A stretch of 64,000 nucleotides of DNA from Betaproteobacteria bacterium (GCA_016868255.1 VGHN01000005.1:37430-101429); one strand, 5' to 3'. Positions 11,288 through 21,218 are shown, numbered from the stretch's first letter. Program-made: numbers and translations. Notes: generated by a model not told the origin, from the letters alone.

Positions 11288-11614
11288 TTAGAGCTTAAAG
11301 CCCGGCGGCAGGGGCAGACCGGCCGTGGCCGCAGACATTCGGTCCTGGCTTTCTTGCTCAACCTTCGCGTGCGCGTCGTTGAGCGCTGCAACGAGGAGGT
11401 CTTGCAGGGTCTCTCGGTCATCGGGGTCGCTGGTCATGAGGCTCGCATCAATCACCACCGCCTTGACCTGATGGCGACCATCCACAGTGGCTCGCACGAG
11501 TCCTGAGCCCGCCTGGCCCTCGATGGTCATCTCCGAGAGACTCTCTTGGGCCTTCTTGATCTTCTCTTGGACCTGTTGGGCCTGGCGCATCAGACCGGCG
11601 AGTTGATTTTTCAT
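11288..11614 (-). CDS. ybaB: Nucleoid-associated protein YbaB/EbfC
   Basis: Small DNA-binding dimer of 108 residues. [18 protein letters not shown] and the conserved pattern around [18 protein letters not shown] identify the family. The ATG at 11614 shares one base with the dnaX stop (TGATG), and AGGAGA lies upstream inside dnaX, so translation is coupled. The order dnaX-ybaB-recR is widely conserved. Confidence 0.95.
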   Translation of the reverse strand: MKNQLAGLMRQAQQVQEKIKKAQESLSEMTIEGQAGSGLVRATVDGRHQVKAVVIDASLMTSDPDDRETLQDLLVAALNDAHAKVEQESQDRMSAATAGLPLPPGFKL

Positions 11615-13389
11615 CACGATGGGTTCTCCTTCGAAGGGGTTTGCTCTGTCTCTTCCACTGGGCCGATCCATCGAATGGAGCCCGGCACAATCGTCGCATC
11701 AAATTCTCGAATCAGTGCCTGAACCAGAGGGGATTCAGCAATCGACTTCTCGGCTTGAAGCTGCAGGGCTTGGGCCCGAGCGGCATCGCGCTCGGCTGCC
11801 GTGGTTCCCGACTCTCCCGAGAGCACCTCCACTTTTAAATCCAGGGGTTCACCAAAGTGATCAGAGAGAAGGGCCTCGACGCGCTTGACCAATGCAGCCT
11901 CTGCGAGCGTGTCGATGGGGACCGACAAGACCAAGCGTTGGCTCGCAGCCGTCTCCAGCCGACGAAAACTCGATTGCTGCAGGAACTGGCGACTCAGGCC
12001 ATTGGCGGCCACCCGCTTGGCCTCCTCGGGCCAATTGATTGGGGTCAACGCGCCAAGACCAATCTGGGCTGACTTCTTGGGGCCCGCATTGGCAGGGCCA
12101 CTGCGTGAGGCCGGAGATGCCACTGGAGAAGTCGGCGCAGGCGATCGAAAGGGAACGCTGGTCGAGCGCGAGACCTGAAGCGGCGCGACTGCGCCACTGG
12201 TGGCACGACCCGATGCAACCGGGGCCATCGACTGGCTGGGCTCAAAGGCGAGCAGCCGAATGATGGTCATCTCCAACCCAGTGGCTTCATCGGGGGCCAA
12301 GGAGAGGTCCCGACGTCCCAGAATGGCAATTTGGTAGAAGAGTTGGGCCTGGTTGGGACTGACCAGTCCGGCCAGGGCCTCGACATCGGCTTCGAGGTGC
12401 TCATCCATGGTCGCCCGGGCTGACTTGCCCGCCGATGCACCGGCCAGCACATGATGAACACCCACCTCATGGAAGATCCGGGCGAGGCCATCGAGAATCG
12501 CATCGGGGGCACCCCCCGCGAGCAGCAACTGATCGATCTGAGAAATGGCCTGGGCGCCCTCGCCCGTGGCAATCGACGAGGCCAATTCAATGAGCGCCTG
12601 ACGCTGCACAAGCCCAAGCATCTGGGCGACCCCCTCTTCACTGACCGCGCCACCCCCAAATGCAATGGCCTGGTCCGTCAGCGAGAGGGCATCGCGCACG
12701 CTGCCCCGGGCCGCCTGGGCAATGGTGGTCAGTGCCGGGGCCTCGGCGGGAATGGACTCCTGCGCCAGAACATGCGAGAGATGGCCCACCAGCAATTCCT
12801 TGCGCAGGTTCTTCAGGCTGAACTGGAGACAACGGGAGAGGACCGTGACAGGAATCTTCTGCGGATCGGTGGTGGCCAAGACAAACTTCACATCGGCCGG
12901 CGGCTCCTCGAGTGTCTTGAGCATGGCGTTGAAGGCATGGCTCGTGAGCATGTGCACCTCGTCGATGACATAGACCTTGAATCGACCCGAGGTCGGTGCG
13001 AAGCGCGATTGCTCAAGAAGTTCTTGAATATCGGCCACGCCACGGTTGGAGGCCGCATCGATCTCGATGTAATCAACAAAACGACCACGATCAATCGACT
13101 GACAGGCCGAGCATTGCCCACAGGGCTCGGCCACAGGACCCGTCTCACAGTTGAGGGCCTTGGCAAGGATTCGGGCCAGGGTGGTCTTGCCCACCCCGCG
13201 AGAACCCGTTAGTAAGTAGGCATGGTGAAGGCGGCCGGTGCCCAGGGCATGCTGAAGGGCACGCACGACATGGTCCTGACCCACGACCGATGCAAATGAA
13301 CGGGGCCGCCACTTGCGCGCCAATGCGAGCCCGGCCACCGACTGCTCGGCGGCAGGGACTGGAAGATCTTCGAAGAGGGCGTCGGACAT
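11614..13389 (-). CDS. dnaX: DNA polymerase III subunit gamma/tau
   Basis: Clamp-loader ATPase of the replicative polymerase. The 591 residues include Walker A GSRGVGKTTLAR, a four-cysteine zinc module (CETGPVAEPCGQCSAC), DEVHMLT and the sensor-region TTDPQKIPVTVLSRC. A Pro/Ala/Ser-rich linker from about residue 390 and a tau-like C-terminal domain follow. I saw no A-rich slippery site of the E. coli gamma type. It lies just after the 4.5S RNA gene on the same strand. Confidence 0.97.
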   Translation of the reverse strand: MSDALFEDLPVPAAEQSVAGLALARKWRPRSFASVVGQDHVVRALQHALGTGRLHHAYLLTGSRGVGKTTLARILAKALNCETGPVAEPCGQCSACQSIDRGRFVDYIEIDAASNRGVADIQELLEQSRFAPTSGRFKVYVIDEVHMLTSHAFNAMLKTLEEPPADVKFVLATTDPQKIPVTVLSRCLQFSLKNLRKELLVGHLSHVLAQESIPAEAPALTTIAQAARGSVRDALSLTDQAIAFGGGAVSEEGVAQMLGLVQRQALIELASSIATGEGAQAISQIDQLLLAGGAPDAILDGLARIFHEVGVHHVLAGASAGKSARATMDEHLEADVEALAGLVSPNQAQLFYQIAILGRRDLSLAPDEATGLEMTIIRLLAFEPSQSMAPVASGRATSGAVAPLQVSRSTSVPFRSPAPTSPVASPASRSGPANAGPKKSAQIGLGALTPINWPEEAKRVAANGLSRQFLQQSSFRRLETAASQRLVLSVPIDTLAEAALVKRVEALLSDHFGEPLDLKVEVLSGESGTTAAERDAARAQALQLQAEKSIAESPLVQALIREFDATIVPGSIRWIGPVEETEQTPSKENPS

Positions 13390-13408
13390 AGGGGCTCAGG
13401 GTGGCGAA

Positions 13409-13508
13409 GGTGGCGAGCCGGACCCCCGGCACTCATGAGGACCCGCTGTGGCTGCTTCGTTCCCGACCTGACCAGGTTCACAGGCTCACGATGCGGGGCG
13501 GCCCGCCA
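13409..13508 (-). ncRNA. ffs: 4.5S RNA of the signal recognition particle
   Basis: The minus strand carries the SRP domain IV signature: GGTCAGGTCGGGAACGAAGC with a GGAA tetraloop closed by UCG/CGA, then AGCAGCCACAG and later GTGCCGGGGG. The ends pair perfectly as GGCGGGCC (13508-13501) with GGCTCGCC (13419-13412), giving an RNA of about 97-100 bases, the short proteobacterial form. TACACT at 13515-13520 sits at -10 distance. The 5' arm overlaps the last codons of the upstream nuclease gene. It lies beside dnaX, a common position. Confidence 0.95.
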
Positions 13509-14043
13509 CTTGGCAGTGTACCAAGCGGCCCTCTTCAAGCATCCAGACCTCTCCATCGGCCGTGAGAATCCACGACGAAATCGCATGGCCAGCGGCCTTG
13601 TCTTGGAGTGCCTGCTGATAACGAGACAACTGCGCGGCGTAGTCGCTGAGTTCAGATGAGAGGCATCGCCATTTGAAATCGATGATGCGGATTGCCTGCG
13701 GCCCGATGCAGACCCAGTCGGGTCGAATCACCGCGGCCGATGCATCCGACCATTCCCTCTCGATGGCCAAGGCGTGGCCGGCCTGCTCGAAAATCGCTGG
13801 CGGCTGATCAAGGCCCAAGAGTTCTCTAGACCTGGGGGCGTGGACCATCGACCACGCCGACTCGATGACTGCCTGCGCATCGTCGGGCTTGAGGGCATAG
13901 GAGGCCAATGCAAGCGCCCAGAGCGGGCGATCGAGGCTCGGTTTGGATAAGGAATGGCCCATGAGAAAACGCCGGCCCATGATTTCAAGCAGCCGATGCA
14001 GGGCCCGGCCCTGGCGAAGCGAGGTGGACTCGAGAACCATCAT
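13486..14043 (-). CDS. RecB/AddA-type PD-(D/E)XK nuclease domain encoded as a separate protein
   Basis: A 185-residue protein with the motifs of the C-terminal nuclease of RecB/AddA enzymes: the His motif GRALHRLLE (about 13-21), the first Asp in IRPDWVC, the core IIDFKW and YAAQLSRY. It starts at ATG 14043 within an ATGA overlap with the helicase gene upstream. In related bacteria these two parts form one polypeptide of about 1,100 residues. Together they make 1,059 residues here, so a fused gene appears to have been split by a stop codon with in-frame reinitiation. No catalytic residue looks lost, so it may still work in trans. Its last 23 bases overlap the 4.5S RNA. Confidence 0.8.
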   Translation of the reverse strand: MMVLESTSLRQGRALHRLLEIMGRRFLMGHSLSKPSLDRPLWALALASYALKPDDAQAVIESAWSMVHAPRSRELLGLDQPPAIFEQAGHALAIEREWSDASAAVIRPDWVCIGPQAIRIIDFKWRCLSSELSDYAAQLSRYQQALQDKAAGHAISSWILTADGEVWMLEEGRLVHCQVAGRPAS

Positions 14044-16664
14044 GCCAAGCCACCCTGGGCTGCGGCGAGCGCAGGGGCTTGATTAACCCTGGGGTTCCAA
14101 GCAGGCAGCGCCGATTGGGCCCGCAACATGCAGCCCGACTTCTTGGCCTCGGCCGCACTCAGGAGCAGGACACGGCGGGCCCGCGTACAGGCGACGTAGA
14201 AGAGATTGAAATCTTCCTGCTCGATGAGTTGGTCTCGCTCTTGCCAGAGCGGTGCTGTGAAATCCGTCAGCGCATGGCGGGTGCTGTGAATAAAAAGATT
14301 TCGCAGGCTTCGGCGGTCTTCAGACCAATCGAGCAGCCAGTGCAGGCCTCGATCGTTCATGGGTTTGTCATTGAGGCCGGCGAGCACCACCAGATCGGCC
14401 TCGAGGCCCTTGGCCGAATGAATGGTTTGAATGGTCACGCAGTTGGGCCCCTGGGCCACGCGACCCACCGAGGGGCCCTCGCCGTCTCGGGCGCGGGCAA
14501 GTTCGGCCATGTCGTTGGCAAACCTTGCAAGACTGGGGCTGCGCCCGCCATCCCACTGAAGCGTGAATGCAAGAAGGGCCTCGAGGTTGGCGCGGGTCTG
14601 TGCCATTTGCGAGGGACCGTAATCAGCAAGACGGGCTTCGAGATTGGAGTCCGAGATGATTTGCTGCAGTAGGTCGTGGACCGGCAGAAGCGACATCTGG
14701 GCCCGCCAGTCGCTGAGCATTTGGTGGAGTTGCCGCTCCGCGTCAGCGGCCTGGGGCTCTTTGACACGCTCGCAGAGGACCTCCCACCATGAGGAATCGG
14801 CCTGCATTGCGCGCGCCGCAATGGCCTCGCAATCGGCAAGCGGAAATCCGAAGAGCGGCGAGACCATGGCCTGCGCGAGATCCGCATTCGAGAAAGGATG
14901 GGCCAGCCATCGACAAATACAGAGCAGGTCCTCGACCTCGGGTTGGTCGAGGAGTCCACCTTCTCGATCGCTTCGGTAGGGAATGCCCGCTCGATGCAAG
15001 GCCCGCTCGTAGTCGCGAACATGGGTGCGACCCCGAACAAGTATTCGAACCTCGGACCACTCGAGCCAGGGGTTGCTCAGACGAAATGCATGCAGGGCCT
15101 GTGCAATGCGCTCGCCCTCCTCTTGCCAGGGGAGTGACTCGGCCTTCTCGGGCACCGGCAAGACCGCCACCCAACCAGGCAAATTGCTCTCGTGGCATGC
15201 GTGCGGCCGAAACCGAGGCGAGGCTGAATCGGCCGCTGCGGGAGGCAGCAAGAGGCGATTCAAGGCATCGACCACCTGCGGCGAGCAGCGCCGGGTGATA
15301 TCGGTGGCGTCTCGCACCGCATTGAAGTTGGCCTCGAGCCACCGAGAGGCGGCCGCAAAAACCAGAGGATCGGCGCCACGGAATCGATAGATGGCCTGCT
15401 TGGGATCGCCCACAATGAAAACGCGGGGGGCATCGGCATCGGCGCCGCCTGAGGCCACATGGGCCTCGAGCCATGCCAGAAGAATGGACCACTGCACGGG
15501 GTTGGTGTCCTGAAATTCATCGACCAAAATCTGGCGATAGCGACAATCAAGACGACCGAGCAAGGCGGGCCCCAACTCCGAGTCAATGAGGCCCAGTGCG
15601 GCCTGCTCCAATCCATCGTAGGTGGTTTCGTTGTGTTGGCGGGTCCATTGATTCGATTGCTCAATCCAGACCAGGGCCGCACGGCAGAGCGCTCGGTGAA
15701 TCGCTGATTGCAAAACCAACTCGCTGCGGTCAAGGCATTCGGCCCACTCGTGACCAAGCATTTGAATGGTGGCCCAGACATGGTCTGCGGCATCGCCCAT
15801 TTGCGCGAGGTCCTTCTTGTTGAGCAGCCTGCTCTGCTTGAGCCGCATGCGCGGACGGCCGTGGGAGCCGTTCCCAACCAGCAAAAGACTGGTGAGCGTG
15901 TCGTGCTCAATGCGCGGCCACTGGCCAAAGAGGTCTGCCCATTCGGGCTTGTCAATGACCAACTCCAGCGCTGACCGCAACCCATTGGCCAGTGGGGCAC
16001 GCGATTGAAGAAAGGCGTCTCGAGCAGCGCGCATGGCTTGTCGGGACTCTTCAATGCCGGGCCCCTTCTCGGCCGCGACCCGCCTCAGAACCGATTCCCA
16101 TGAGGCACTGACATCGGTGAGCGCCTCTCGCAAGGCGGTGGGTCCGATGCAGCGCAGGAGTTCGGTGAGTTCAAGCGCCGGTTGTTCGGATGCAGTGGCC
16201 AGGAAATCACGCCAGAGCGTGGTTTCTAAGAGTGAGGCCTGTTCGGTAACTCGCAGAGTAGAGAGCGGAGCCGCCGCCACCGGCGAATAGGAGAGGATCT
16301 GGGTGTACCAGGAATGAAAGGTGCCCATGGTGGCGGGCACCTCGGCGAGCAGCCACTCCTCGTAGGCCGAGTCGACTCGGGCCATGGCCGCAGCAAGCGC
16401 AGGGCCCTGCAGCCCATAGCTTGTGAGGATCGCTGTGGCCTGCTCGGATGGGCACATGGCCAATGTCTCTAAGACATCGCGGACCCGCGCCAGCATCTCG
16501 GCTGCGGCCTTCTTGGTGTAGGTGAGCGCAAGAATCTCGGAGGGCGCAACCCCCGAGAGAAGGCTGCGGACAATTCGTGCTGTAAGAAGCCAAGTCTTGC
16601 CGCTTCCCGCACAGGCCTCCACTACAACGGACCGGGAGGGGTCGGTGACCAGGCCAACGTTCAC
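14040..16664 (-). CDS. UvrD/RecB-family helicase (AddA-like), lacking its C-terminal nuclease
   Basis: Superfamily 1A DNA helicase of 874 residues, expected to unwind double-strand ends for recombination. Motifs are Walker A ACAGSGKTWLL near the start, LTYTKKAAAEM, Walker B ILVDEFQDTNPVQW, GDPKQAIYRFRGAD, HSAKGLEADLVVLAG and YVACTRARRVLLLSA. The chosen start is GTG at 16664, overlapping the upstream gene's stop as GTGA and matching the family (MNVGLVTDPSRS). The C-terminus ends where a nuclease domain would normally continue; that domain is the next gene. Partner of the AddB-like protein. Confidence 0.9.
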   Translation of the reverse strand: MNVGLVTDPSRSVVVEACAGSGKTWLLTARIVRSLLSGVAPSEILALTYTKKAAAEMLARVRDVLETLAMCPSEQATAILTSYGLQGPALAAAMARVDSAYEEWLLAEVPATMGTFHSWYTQILSYSPVAAAPLSTLRVTEQASLLETTLWRDFLATASEQPALELTELLRCIGPTALREALTDVSASWESVLRRVAAEKGPGIEESRQAMRAARDAFLQSRAPLANGLRSALELVIDKPEWADLFGQWPRIEHDTLTSLLLVGNGSHGRPRMRLKQSRLLNKKDLAQMGDAADHVWATIQMLGHEWAECLDRSELVLQSAIHRALCRAALVWIEQSNQWTRQHNETTYDGLEQAALGLIDSELGPALLGRLDCRYRQILVDEFQDTNPVQWSILLAWLEAHVASGGADADAPRVFIVGDPKQAIYRFRGADPLVFAAASRWLEANFNAVRDATDITRRCSPQVVDALNRLLLPPAAADSASPRFRPHACHESNLPGWVAVLPVPEKAESLPWQEEGERIAQALHAFRLSNPWLEWSEVRILVRGRTHVRDYERALHRAGIPYRSDREGGLLDQPEVEDLLCICRWLAHPFSNADLAQAMVSPLFGFPLADCEAIAARAMQADSSWWEVLCERVKEPQAADAERQLHQMLSDWRAQMSLLPVHDLLQQIISDSNLEARLADYGPSQMAQTRANLEALLAFTLQWDGGRSPSLARFANDMAELARARDGEGPSVGRVAQGPNCVTIQTIHSAKGLEADLVVLAGLNDKPMNDRGLHWLLDWSEDRRSLRNLFIHSTRHALTDFTAPLWQERDQLIEQEDFNLFYVACTRARRVLLLSAAEAKKSGCMLRAQSALPAWNPRVNQAPALAAAQGGLA

Positions 16665-19408
16665 GCGCGACTCCCCCAGACACGCACTCGACAGATGCCC
16701 CGTGCCGCACATTGCTCGCAGGTCTTCTCTCCGGCCATGCCCGCCAGCGGTTGCATCGCATCCCCGGCCTGAAACGCGGCCAGGCGCTCGAGCAGCGCAT
16801 TCCAATCATCGGGTATTGCTTGCATCTCAAGCCACTCGCTGCCCTCCCAACTCATCGAGACAAAGCCCATTTCTTTGGCACTGCACCCAGACTGAGTGAG
16901 CATCCAGGCATAGGCCTGAAGTTGGAGGCCGAGGTACTCCTTCTTCACTCGGTCTTGAATACTCTTGGGGCGGCTCACTTTGAAATCGATGAGCCTCGGG
17001 CCGTTGTCCTGGCCCACGCGATCGAGCCAATCGAGTCGGCCCTCGAGGGTGAGTCCGAGCGACTCAATGGGCGCGCGCATGGTCATTTCGCTATTGACGT
17101 GATCGAGCGGCGCCTGATCGGCGAGCCATTGGGCAAAACCCGGCACGATGGCGCGCAACTGCTCGGCCATGGGAGGGCTTAGTTCACCGGCCTCGAGCCA
17201 TGCATCGAGCCGCTGGCCCAGCCATTGCCGCCATGCCTGCTCAGATTGTGAGTCGCTCGGCTCTGCAGCCAGTTCGCTGGCGACGGCCTGCTCGGCCATG
17301 CGGTGCACCCAGGTGCCCAAATCAAGGGCATCTTCTTCATCTCGCAGGTCTCGTAAATCGGTGAGGCCGAGGGCCGTGCGCCAATAAAAACGAAAGGGAC
17401 AAATCAGCGCATCGGCCAGTTGCGAGACACGGACTCGCGTCAGCGGTGACTGCAGTCTCGCAACGGGGGGAATGGAAGCGTTGAGACCAGTGGCATTGGG
17501 TCGAGCCAATGCCGATGAGTCGCGCCAAGACCGCGGTGCATGGGTGCCGGTCAACAAGGCAAAGGCCCGGGCCAACGGCGCGGCCCAGAGGGCACTGGCC
17601 CCACGCTCTTGGGACTGGGCGATGACCAAGGTGGGGCAGCCCCGATCTAGGCTCGAAGCAAACTCGAGCAGAAATGCCGCCTCTCGCCAGCGGCGGGGCG
17701 GTGCGCCCTCGGCGATCTCCATTCGCCCAGGGGGCAACAATTGGTTGCGACCCAACCTAGGGAAAGCGCCCTCGTGGGCACCGATGACAATGAGGGAATC
17801 GAGTTCATTGATGTGGGCCGCCTCGATAAGCCCAATGATTCGAACCGATGCATCCGGGGCTCGAATCGGGAGACGAAGCTCGGTCATCGCTCGGCCGAGC
17901 ATGGTGCGAATCATCCGCAGATCGACTGCGCGCCCTCCGAGCGATGCGCCCAATCCGCGAAGGGCGGCCCAGACGCGCTGACCGGCCGCATCGTTGAGCA
18001 GAGCCTCTTCGAGTCCCAAGGCCCGCAGCAAGGCCTCGATGCGTTCCACAGTGGCATTGGTCGGGGTGGTGGTCGCACCGCCGAGTTGCGCCAAGAACCA
18101 TCCGTGAAGCTTCGGGGCCCACTTCGCGAGATAGAGGCGCTCGGAATGGCTCGAGCGAAGCGACCGATAAAAGCCCGCCCACTCGGACTCGGCAAGCAAT
18201 CCGAGTTGCGAGAGGCATTCGGACACCGGAGGACAACGAATCCATGTCATCCAGGCCCTGCGATCGTTCGGATCGAGCAGAATGGAAATGAGCCCGTCGA
18301 TGGCTGTGAATGCAACAGTGGTATCGAGTGCCCAGCCAGAGGGATCGTCGAGATCAATGGCGCGAGACTTCAAAACCGCCGCCAGTCGACGGGCTGCGAG
18401 TCGATCGCCCGCCACCACTCCGATCTGTTTATGGCCAGCCGAGAGCCATTGACCAATTTGATCGGCTGCGCATCGTGCAGTGCTCTCGACGCCATCGGTC
18501 TCAACCCAATCGACGGTCGACATTCGCGAGAAGGATGGGCTCGACTTCCAATTCGCAAGTCGGGAGCGCAGGGGTGCCCAACCCTCTGACGGTCGCTGGG
18601 GCGACCACTCGGCCCGCGACAAATCGGTGAGTTCGGGCCAGAGCGCAGACCAGCCATGCTGGGCTTCGATTAATTCGGGCTTGCCGACTTGAACCGCCTC
18701 CCACTGGCCTGGCCAGGCCAACTCACAACGCACCCAATCGAAGAAATCGAAATGGCCAGAGACCAGTAGCCTGCCCTTGCTGGTGTGGCGGCAGGATGCC
18801 GCACGGGCGGAGACCCACTCGGCAACATCGAGAGACTCTTGGCTGGCCTCGTAGAGGCCCAGGATGAGTTCAAGGCCAGCGAGCGCCGCGGGCTCTTGGT
18901 TGGTGGGCGCCCCCGAATGCATCCAGTGAAGACGCAACCAATCCCAACGCTCAAAGAGCAGGGCCCACTGCTCGGCCAACTGCCAAGCACTGGAGACATT
19001 CGGCGCCAACGAGGTGCGAAGGGGCTTGGAGGCCAGGATGGCATCGGCCAGCGCCCCGACGCGCTCAACGAATGGGCGCGGGAGATCGGTATCGTCTCGC
19101 GCCAAATCAATGGCCCTTAGCGCAAGGGCCGAGTCGATGTCCGAGATGGTGGGCATGGGCAGCGGCCCATTGGGGGGAAGGCCAGCCCATGCCGTGCGGG
19201 CCACTGCCGCGAGGCTGGCGCGGCTAGAGAGAATTTGGTTCACGCCGTCTGCGGCGGCGGCCTCAACCCATTGAGACCCAGACTGCGGCCCCTGGGTCGC
19301 AGGGGGCCGCCCAGGGGGCCATAGCGCCCGCTGAAGAAGAAGGGTCTGCTCTCTGGCGAACCCAAGCACATGGGGCATCGTCTGAGCAATCAATTGGGCA
19401 CTGGCCAT
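16661..19408 (-). CDS. AddB-like PD-(D/E)XK nuclease family protein
   Basis: A 915-residue protein of the type annotated in betaproteobacteria as a probable DNA repair protein beside a RecB-like helicase. The N-terminal part is helicase-like without a convincing Walker A. The C-terminal nuclease has EGRLDWLDRV, LIDFKVSRP and LQLQAYAWML. Four cysteines fit an AddB-type iron-sulfur staple: one in CPFRFYW before the nuclease core and three in CEQCAARGICR at the end. Start is ATG at 19408, divergent from trxA. Together with the two genes downstream it should form an AddAB-like end-processing complex. Confidence 0.85.
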   Translation of the reverse strand: MASAQLIAQTMPHVLGFAREQTLLLQRALWPPGRPPATQGPQSGSQWVEAAAADGVNQILSSRASLAAVARTAWAGLPPNGPLPMPTISDIDSALALRAIDLARDDTDLPRPFVERVGALADAILASKPLRTSLAPNVSSAWQLAEQWALLFERWDWLRLHWMHSGAPTNQEPAALAGLELILGLYEASQESLDVAEWVSARAASCRHTSKGRLLVSGHFDFFDWVRCELAWPGQWEAVQVGKPELIEAQHGWSALWPELTDLSRAEWSPQRPSEGWAPLRSRLANWKSSPSFSRMSTVDWVETDGVESTARCAADQIGQWLSAGHKQIGVVAGDRLAARRLAAVLKSRAIDLDDPSGWALDTTVAFTAIDGLISILLDPNDRRAWMTWIRCPPVSECLSQLGLLAESEWAGFYRSLRSSHSERLYLAKWAPKLHGWFLAQLGGATTTPTNATVERIEALLRALGLEEALLNDAAGQRVWAALRGLGASLGGRAVDLRMIRTMLGRAMTELRLPIRAPDASVRIIGLIEAAHINELDSLIVIGAHEGAFPRLGRNQLLPPGRMEIAEGAPPRRWREAAFLLEFASSLDRGCPTLVIAQSQERGASALWAAPLARAFALLTGTHAPRSWRDSSALARPNATGLNASIPPVARLQSPLTRVRVSQLADALICPFRFYWRTALGLTDLRDLRDEEDALDLGTWVHRMAEQAVASELAAEPSDSQSEQAWRQWLGQRLDAWLEAGELSPPMAEQLRAIVPGFAQWLADQAPLDHVNSEMTMRAPIESLGLTLEGRLDWLDRVGQDNGPRLIDFKVSRPKSIQDRVKKEYLGLQLQAYAWMLTQSGCSAKEMGFVSMSWEGSEWLEMQAIPDDWNALLERLAAFQAGDAMQPLAGMAGEKTCEQCAARGICRVRVWGSRA

Positions 19409-19441
19409 GGCGCTATGCTATTCTGCGGTCAGGTCGTTCCC

Positions 19442-19460
19442 GGGATCATGCGCTGATCCC
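19442..19460. repeat. Palindrome between addB-like gene and trxA
   Basis: A perfect inverted repeat GGGATCA-N5-TGATCCC lies in the 129-base divergent gap. It could be an operator serving either direction or a leader hairpin for trxA. I see no clear promoter hexamers around it. Confidence 0.4.
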
Positions 19461-19537
19461 CCTGTCCACCCCACTGGTGGATGCCGATCTCCCAAGATCC
19501 AATCACTCTTACACCCCAATTCAATTCAGTCATTCTT

Positions 19538-19864
19538 ATGAGCCAAAACGTTATTGCCGTCACCGATTCAAGCTTTGAAACCGATGTCATGAAGTCCGAC
19601 CTGCCCGTGCTGGTGGACTTCTGGGCCGAGTGGTGTGGCCCCTGCCGCATGGTGGCCCCCATTCTTGAAGAAATTGGTGGTGAATATGCAGGCCGACTCA
19701 CCGTGGCCAAGCTCAACGTCGACGAGAACACCGCAGTGCCCGCCAAGCACGGCATCCGTGGCATCCCCACAATGATCCTGTTTAAGAATGGCGCGGTGGT
19801 TGCGCAAAAGGTCGGCGCCGCCGCCAAGTCCCAACTCACCGCCTGGATTGATAGCCACCTCTGA
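19538..19864 (+). CDS. trxA: Thioredoxin 1
   Basis: Cytoplasmic protein-disulfide reductant of 108 residues. The active site WCGPC is at residues 32-36 and the cis-proline loop reads [11 protein letters not shown]. The ATG at 19538 gives [13 protein letters not shown], which matches the family; the longer reading adds an unrelated leader. Upstream of rho, the standard order in Burkholderiales. Confidence 0.97.
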   Translation: MSQNVIAVTDSSFETDVMKSDLPVLVDFWAEWCGPCRMVAPILEEIGGEYAGRLTVAKLNVDENTAVPAKHGIRGIPTMILFKNGAVVAQKVGAAAKSQLTAWIDSHL

Positions 19865-19876
19865 TTGCCCCGCTCC

Positions 19877-19908
19877 ATCAGGGGGACGGCCCAACCGCTC
19901 CCCCTGAT
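19877..19908 (+). promoter_or_regulatory. Stem-loop in the trxA-rho gap
   Basis: A perfect ten-base inverted repeat (ATCAGGGGGA / TCCCCCTGAT) with a 12-base loop begins about 12 bases after trxA and ends 47 bases before rho. There is no T-run, so it is not a classical intrinsic terminator. It could stabilise the trxA mRNA 3' end or take part in rho autoregulation, which is known in other bacteria through leader attenuation. Confidence 0.5.
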
Positions 19909-19955
19909 CTTCCAACCGCTGCGCCTCGGCCAGCCCATCGCCTGACCCATCCAAT

Positions 19956-21218
19956 ATGTATCTCTCCGAACTAAAAGCCCTCCCCGTCACCCAACTCGTC
20001 GAGCTCGCTGGCTCACTTGAAATCGAGAACGCAAGCCGCCTGCGCAAACAGGAGTTGATGTTTGCCATCCTGAAGAAGAAGGCCAAAACGGGCGAGCAGA
20101 TTTTCGGCGATGGCGTCCTTGAAGTCCTGCCCGATGGCTTCGGATTCCTGCGCTCGCCCGAGTCCTCGTACCTCGCGAGCACCGACGACATCTACCTCTC
20201 GCCCTCTCAGATTCGTCGCTTCAATCTGCATACCGGCGACTCGGTCGAAGGCGAGGTCCGCACACCCAAGGACGGTGAACGCTACTTCGCCCTGGTGAAG
20301 GTCGATCAGATCAATGGCCAGCCCCCCGAGGCCTCGAAGAACAAGATCCTCTTTGAGAACCTCACGCCCCTCTTCCCCGACGAACCGATTCGACTCGAGC
20401 GAGAGATGAAGGGCGAAGAGAACATCACCGGCCGCATCATCGATATGGTCTCGCCCATCGGAAAAGGCCAACGGGGCCTCTTGGTGGCGCCGCCCAAGAG
20501 CGGCAAGACCGTGATGATGCAGACCATTGCCCATGCCATCACCACCAACCACCCCGAGGTCACGCTCATTGTCCTGCTCATCGACGAGCGCCCCGAGGAA
20601 GTCACCGAGATGCAACGGTCGGTGCGCGGTGAGGTGGTTGCGTCCACCTTCGATGAGCCTGCCACCCGACATGTGCAGGTGGCCGAGATGGTCATTGAGA
20701 AGGCCAAGCGCCTGGTCGAACACAAAAAAGATGTCGTGATTCTTCTTGACTCTATTACCCGATTGGCCCGCGCTTACAACACCGTGGTGCCCACCTCGGG
20801 CAAGGTCCTCACCGGCGGTGTCGATGCCAATGCCCTGCACCGACCCAAGCGTTTCTTCGGTGCCGCTCGAAACATCGAAGAAGGTGGTTCGCTGACCATC
20901 ATTGCCACGGCGCTCATCGAGACCGGTTCGCGAATGGACGAGGTGATTTATGAAGAGTTCAAGGGCACCGGAAACATGGAGGTGCACCTCGAGCGTCGCC
21001 TTGCCGAGAAGCGCGTCTACCCGGCCATTAATATCAATCGCTCGGGAACCCGAAAAGAAGAATTACTCATCAAGCCCGACCTGCTCCAGAAGATCTGGAT
21101 TCTTCGTAAACTCCTGCATGACATGGATGAGATTCAGTCCATGGAGTTTCTGCTCGACAAGATTCGCCAGACCAAGAACAACGGCGAATTCTTCGACATG
21201 ATGAAACGGGGCGGCTAG
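19956..21218 (+). CDS. rho: Transcription termination factor Rho
   Basis: Hexameric RNA-dependent ATPase. The 420 residues match the E. coli length (419). The cold-shock-like RNA-binding domain carries DGFGFLR (about 60-66). Walker A is in [10 protein letters not shown] (about 178-187), Walker B in [16 protein letters not shown], and the Q/R loops follow with [21 protein letters not shown]. Start is ATG at 19956. Confidence 0.98.
   Translation: MYLSELKALPVTQLVELAGSLEIENASRLRKQELMFAILKKKAKTGEQIFGDGVLEVLPDGFGFLRSPESSYLASTDDIYLSPSQIRRFNLHTGDSVEGEVRTPKDGERYFALVKVDQINGQPPEASKNKILFENLTPLFPDEPIRLEREMKGEENITGRIIDMVSPIGKGQRGLLVAPPKSGKTVMMQTIAHAITTNHPEVTLIVLLIDERPEEVTEMQRSVRGEVVASTFDEPATRHVQVAEMVIEKAKRLVEHKKDVVILLDSITRLARAYNTVVPTSGKVLTGGVDANALHRPKRFFGAARNIEEGGSLTIIATALIETGSRMDEVIYEEFKGTGNMEVHLERRLAEKRVYPAININRSGTRKEELLIKPDLLQKIWILRKLLHDMDEIQSMEFLLDKIRQTKNNGEFFDMMKRGG

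Noticed and set aside
11614..13389. Programmed frameshift in dnaX
   Set aside because: No A-rich slippery heptamer with downstream stem-loop of the E. coli type is visible in the linker region.
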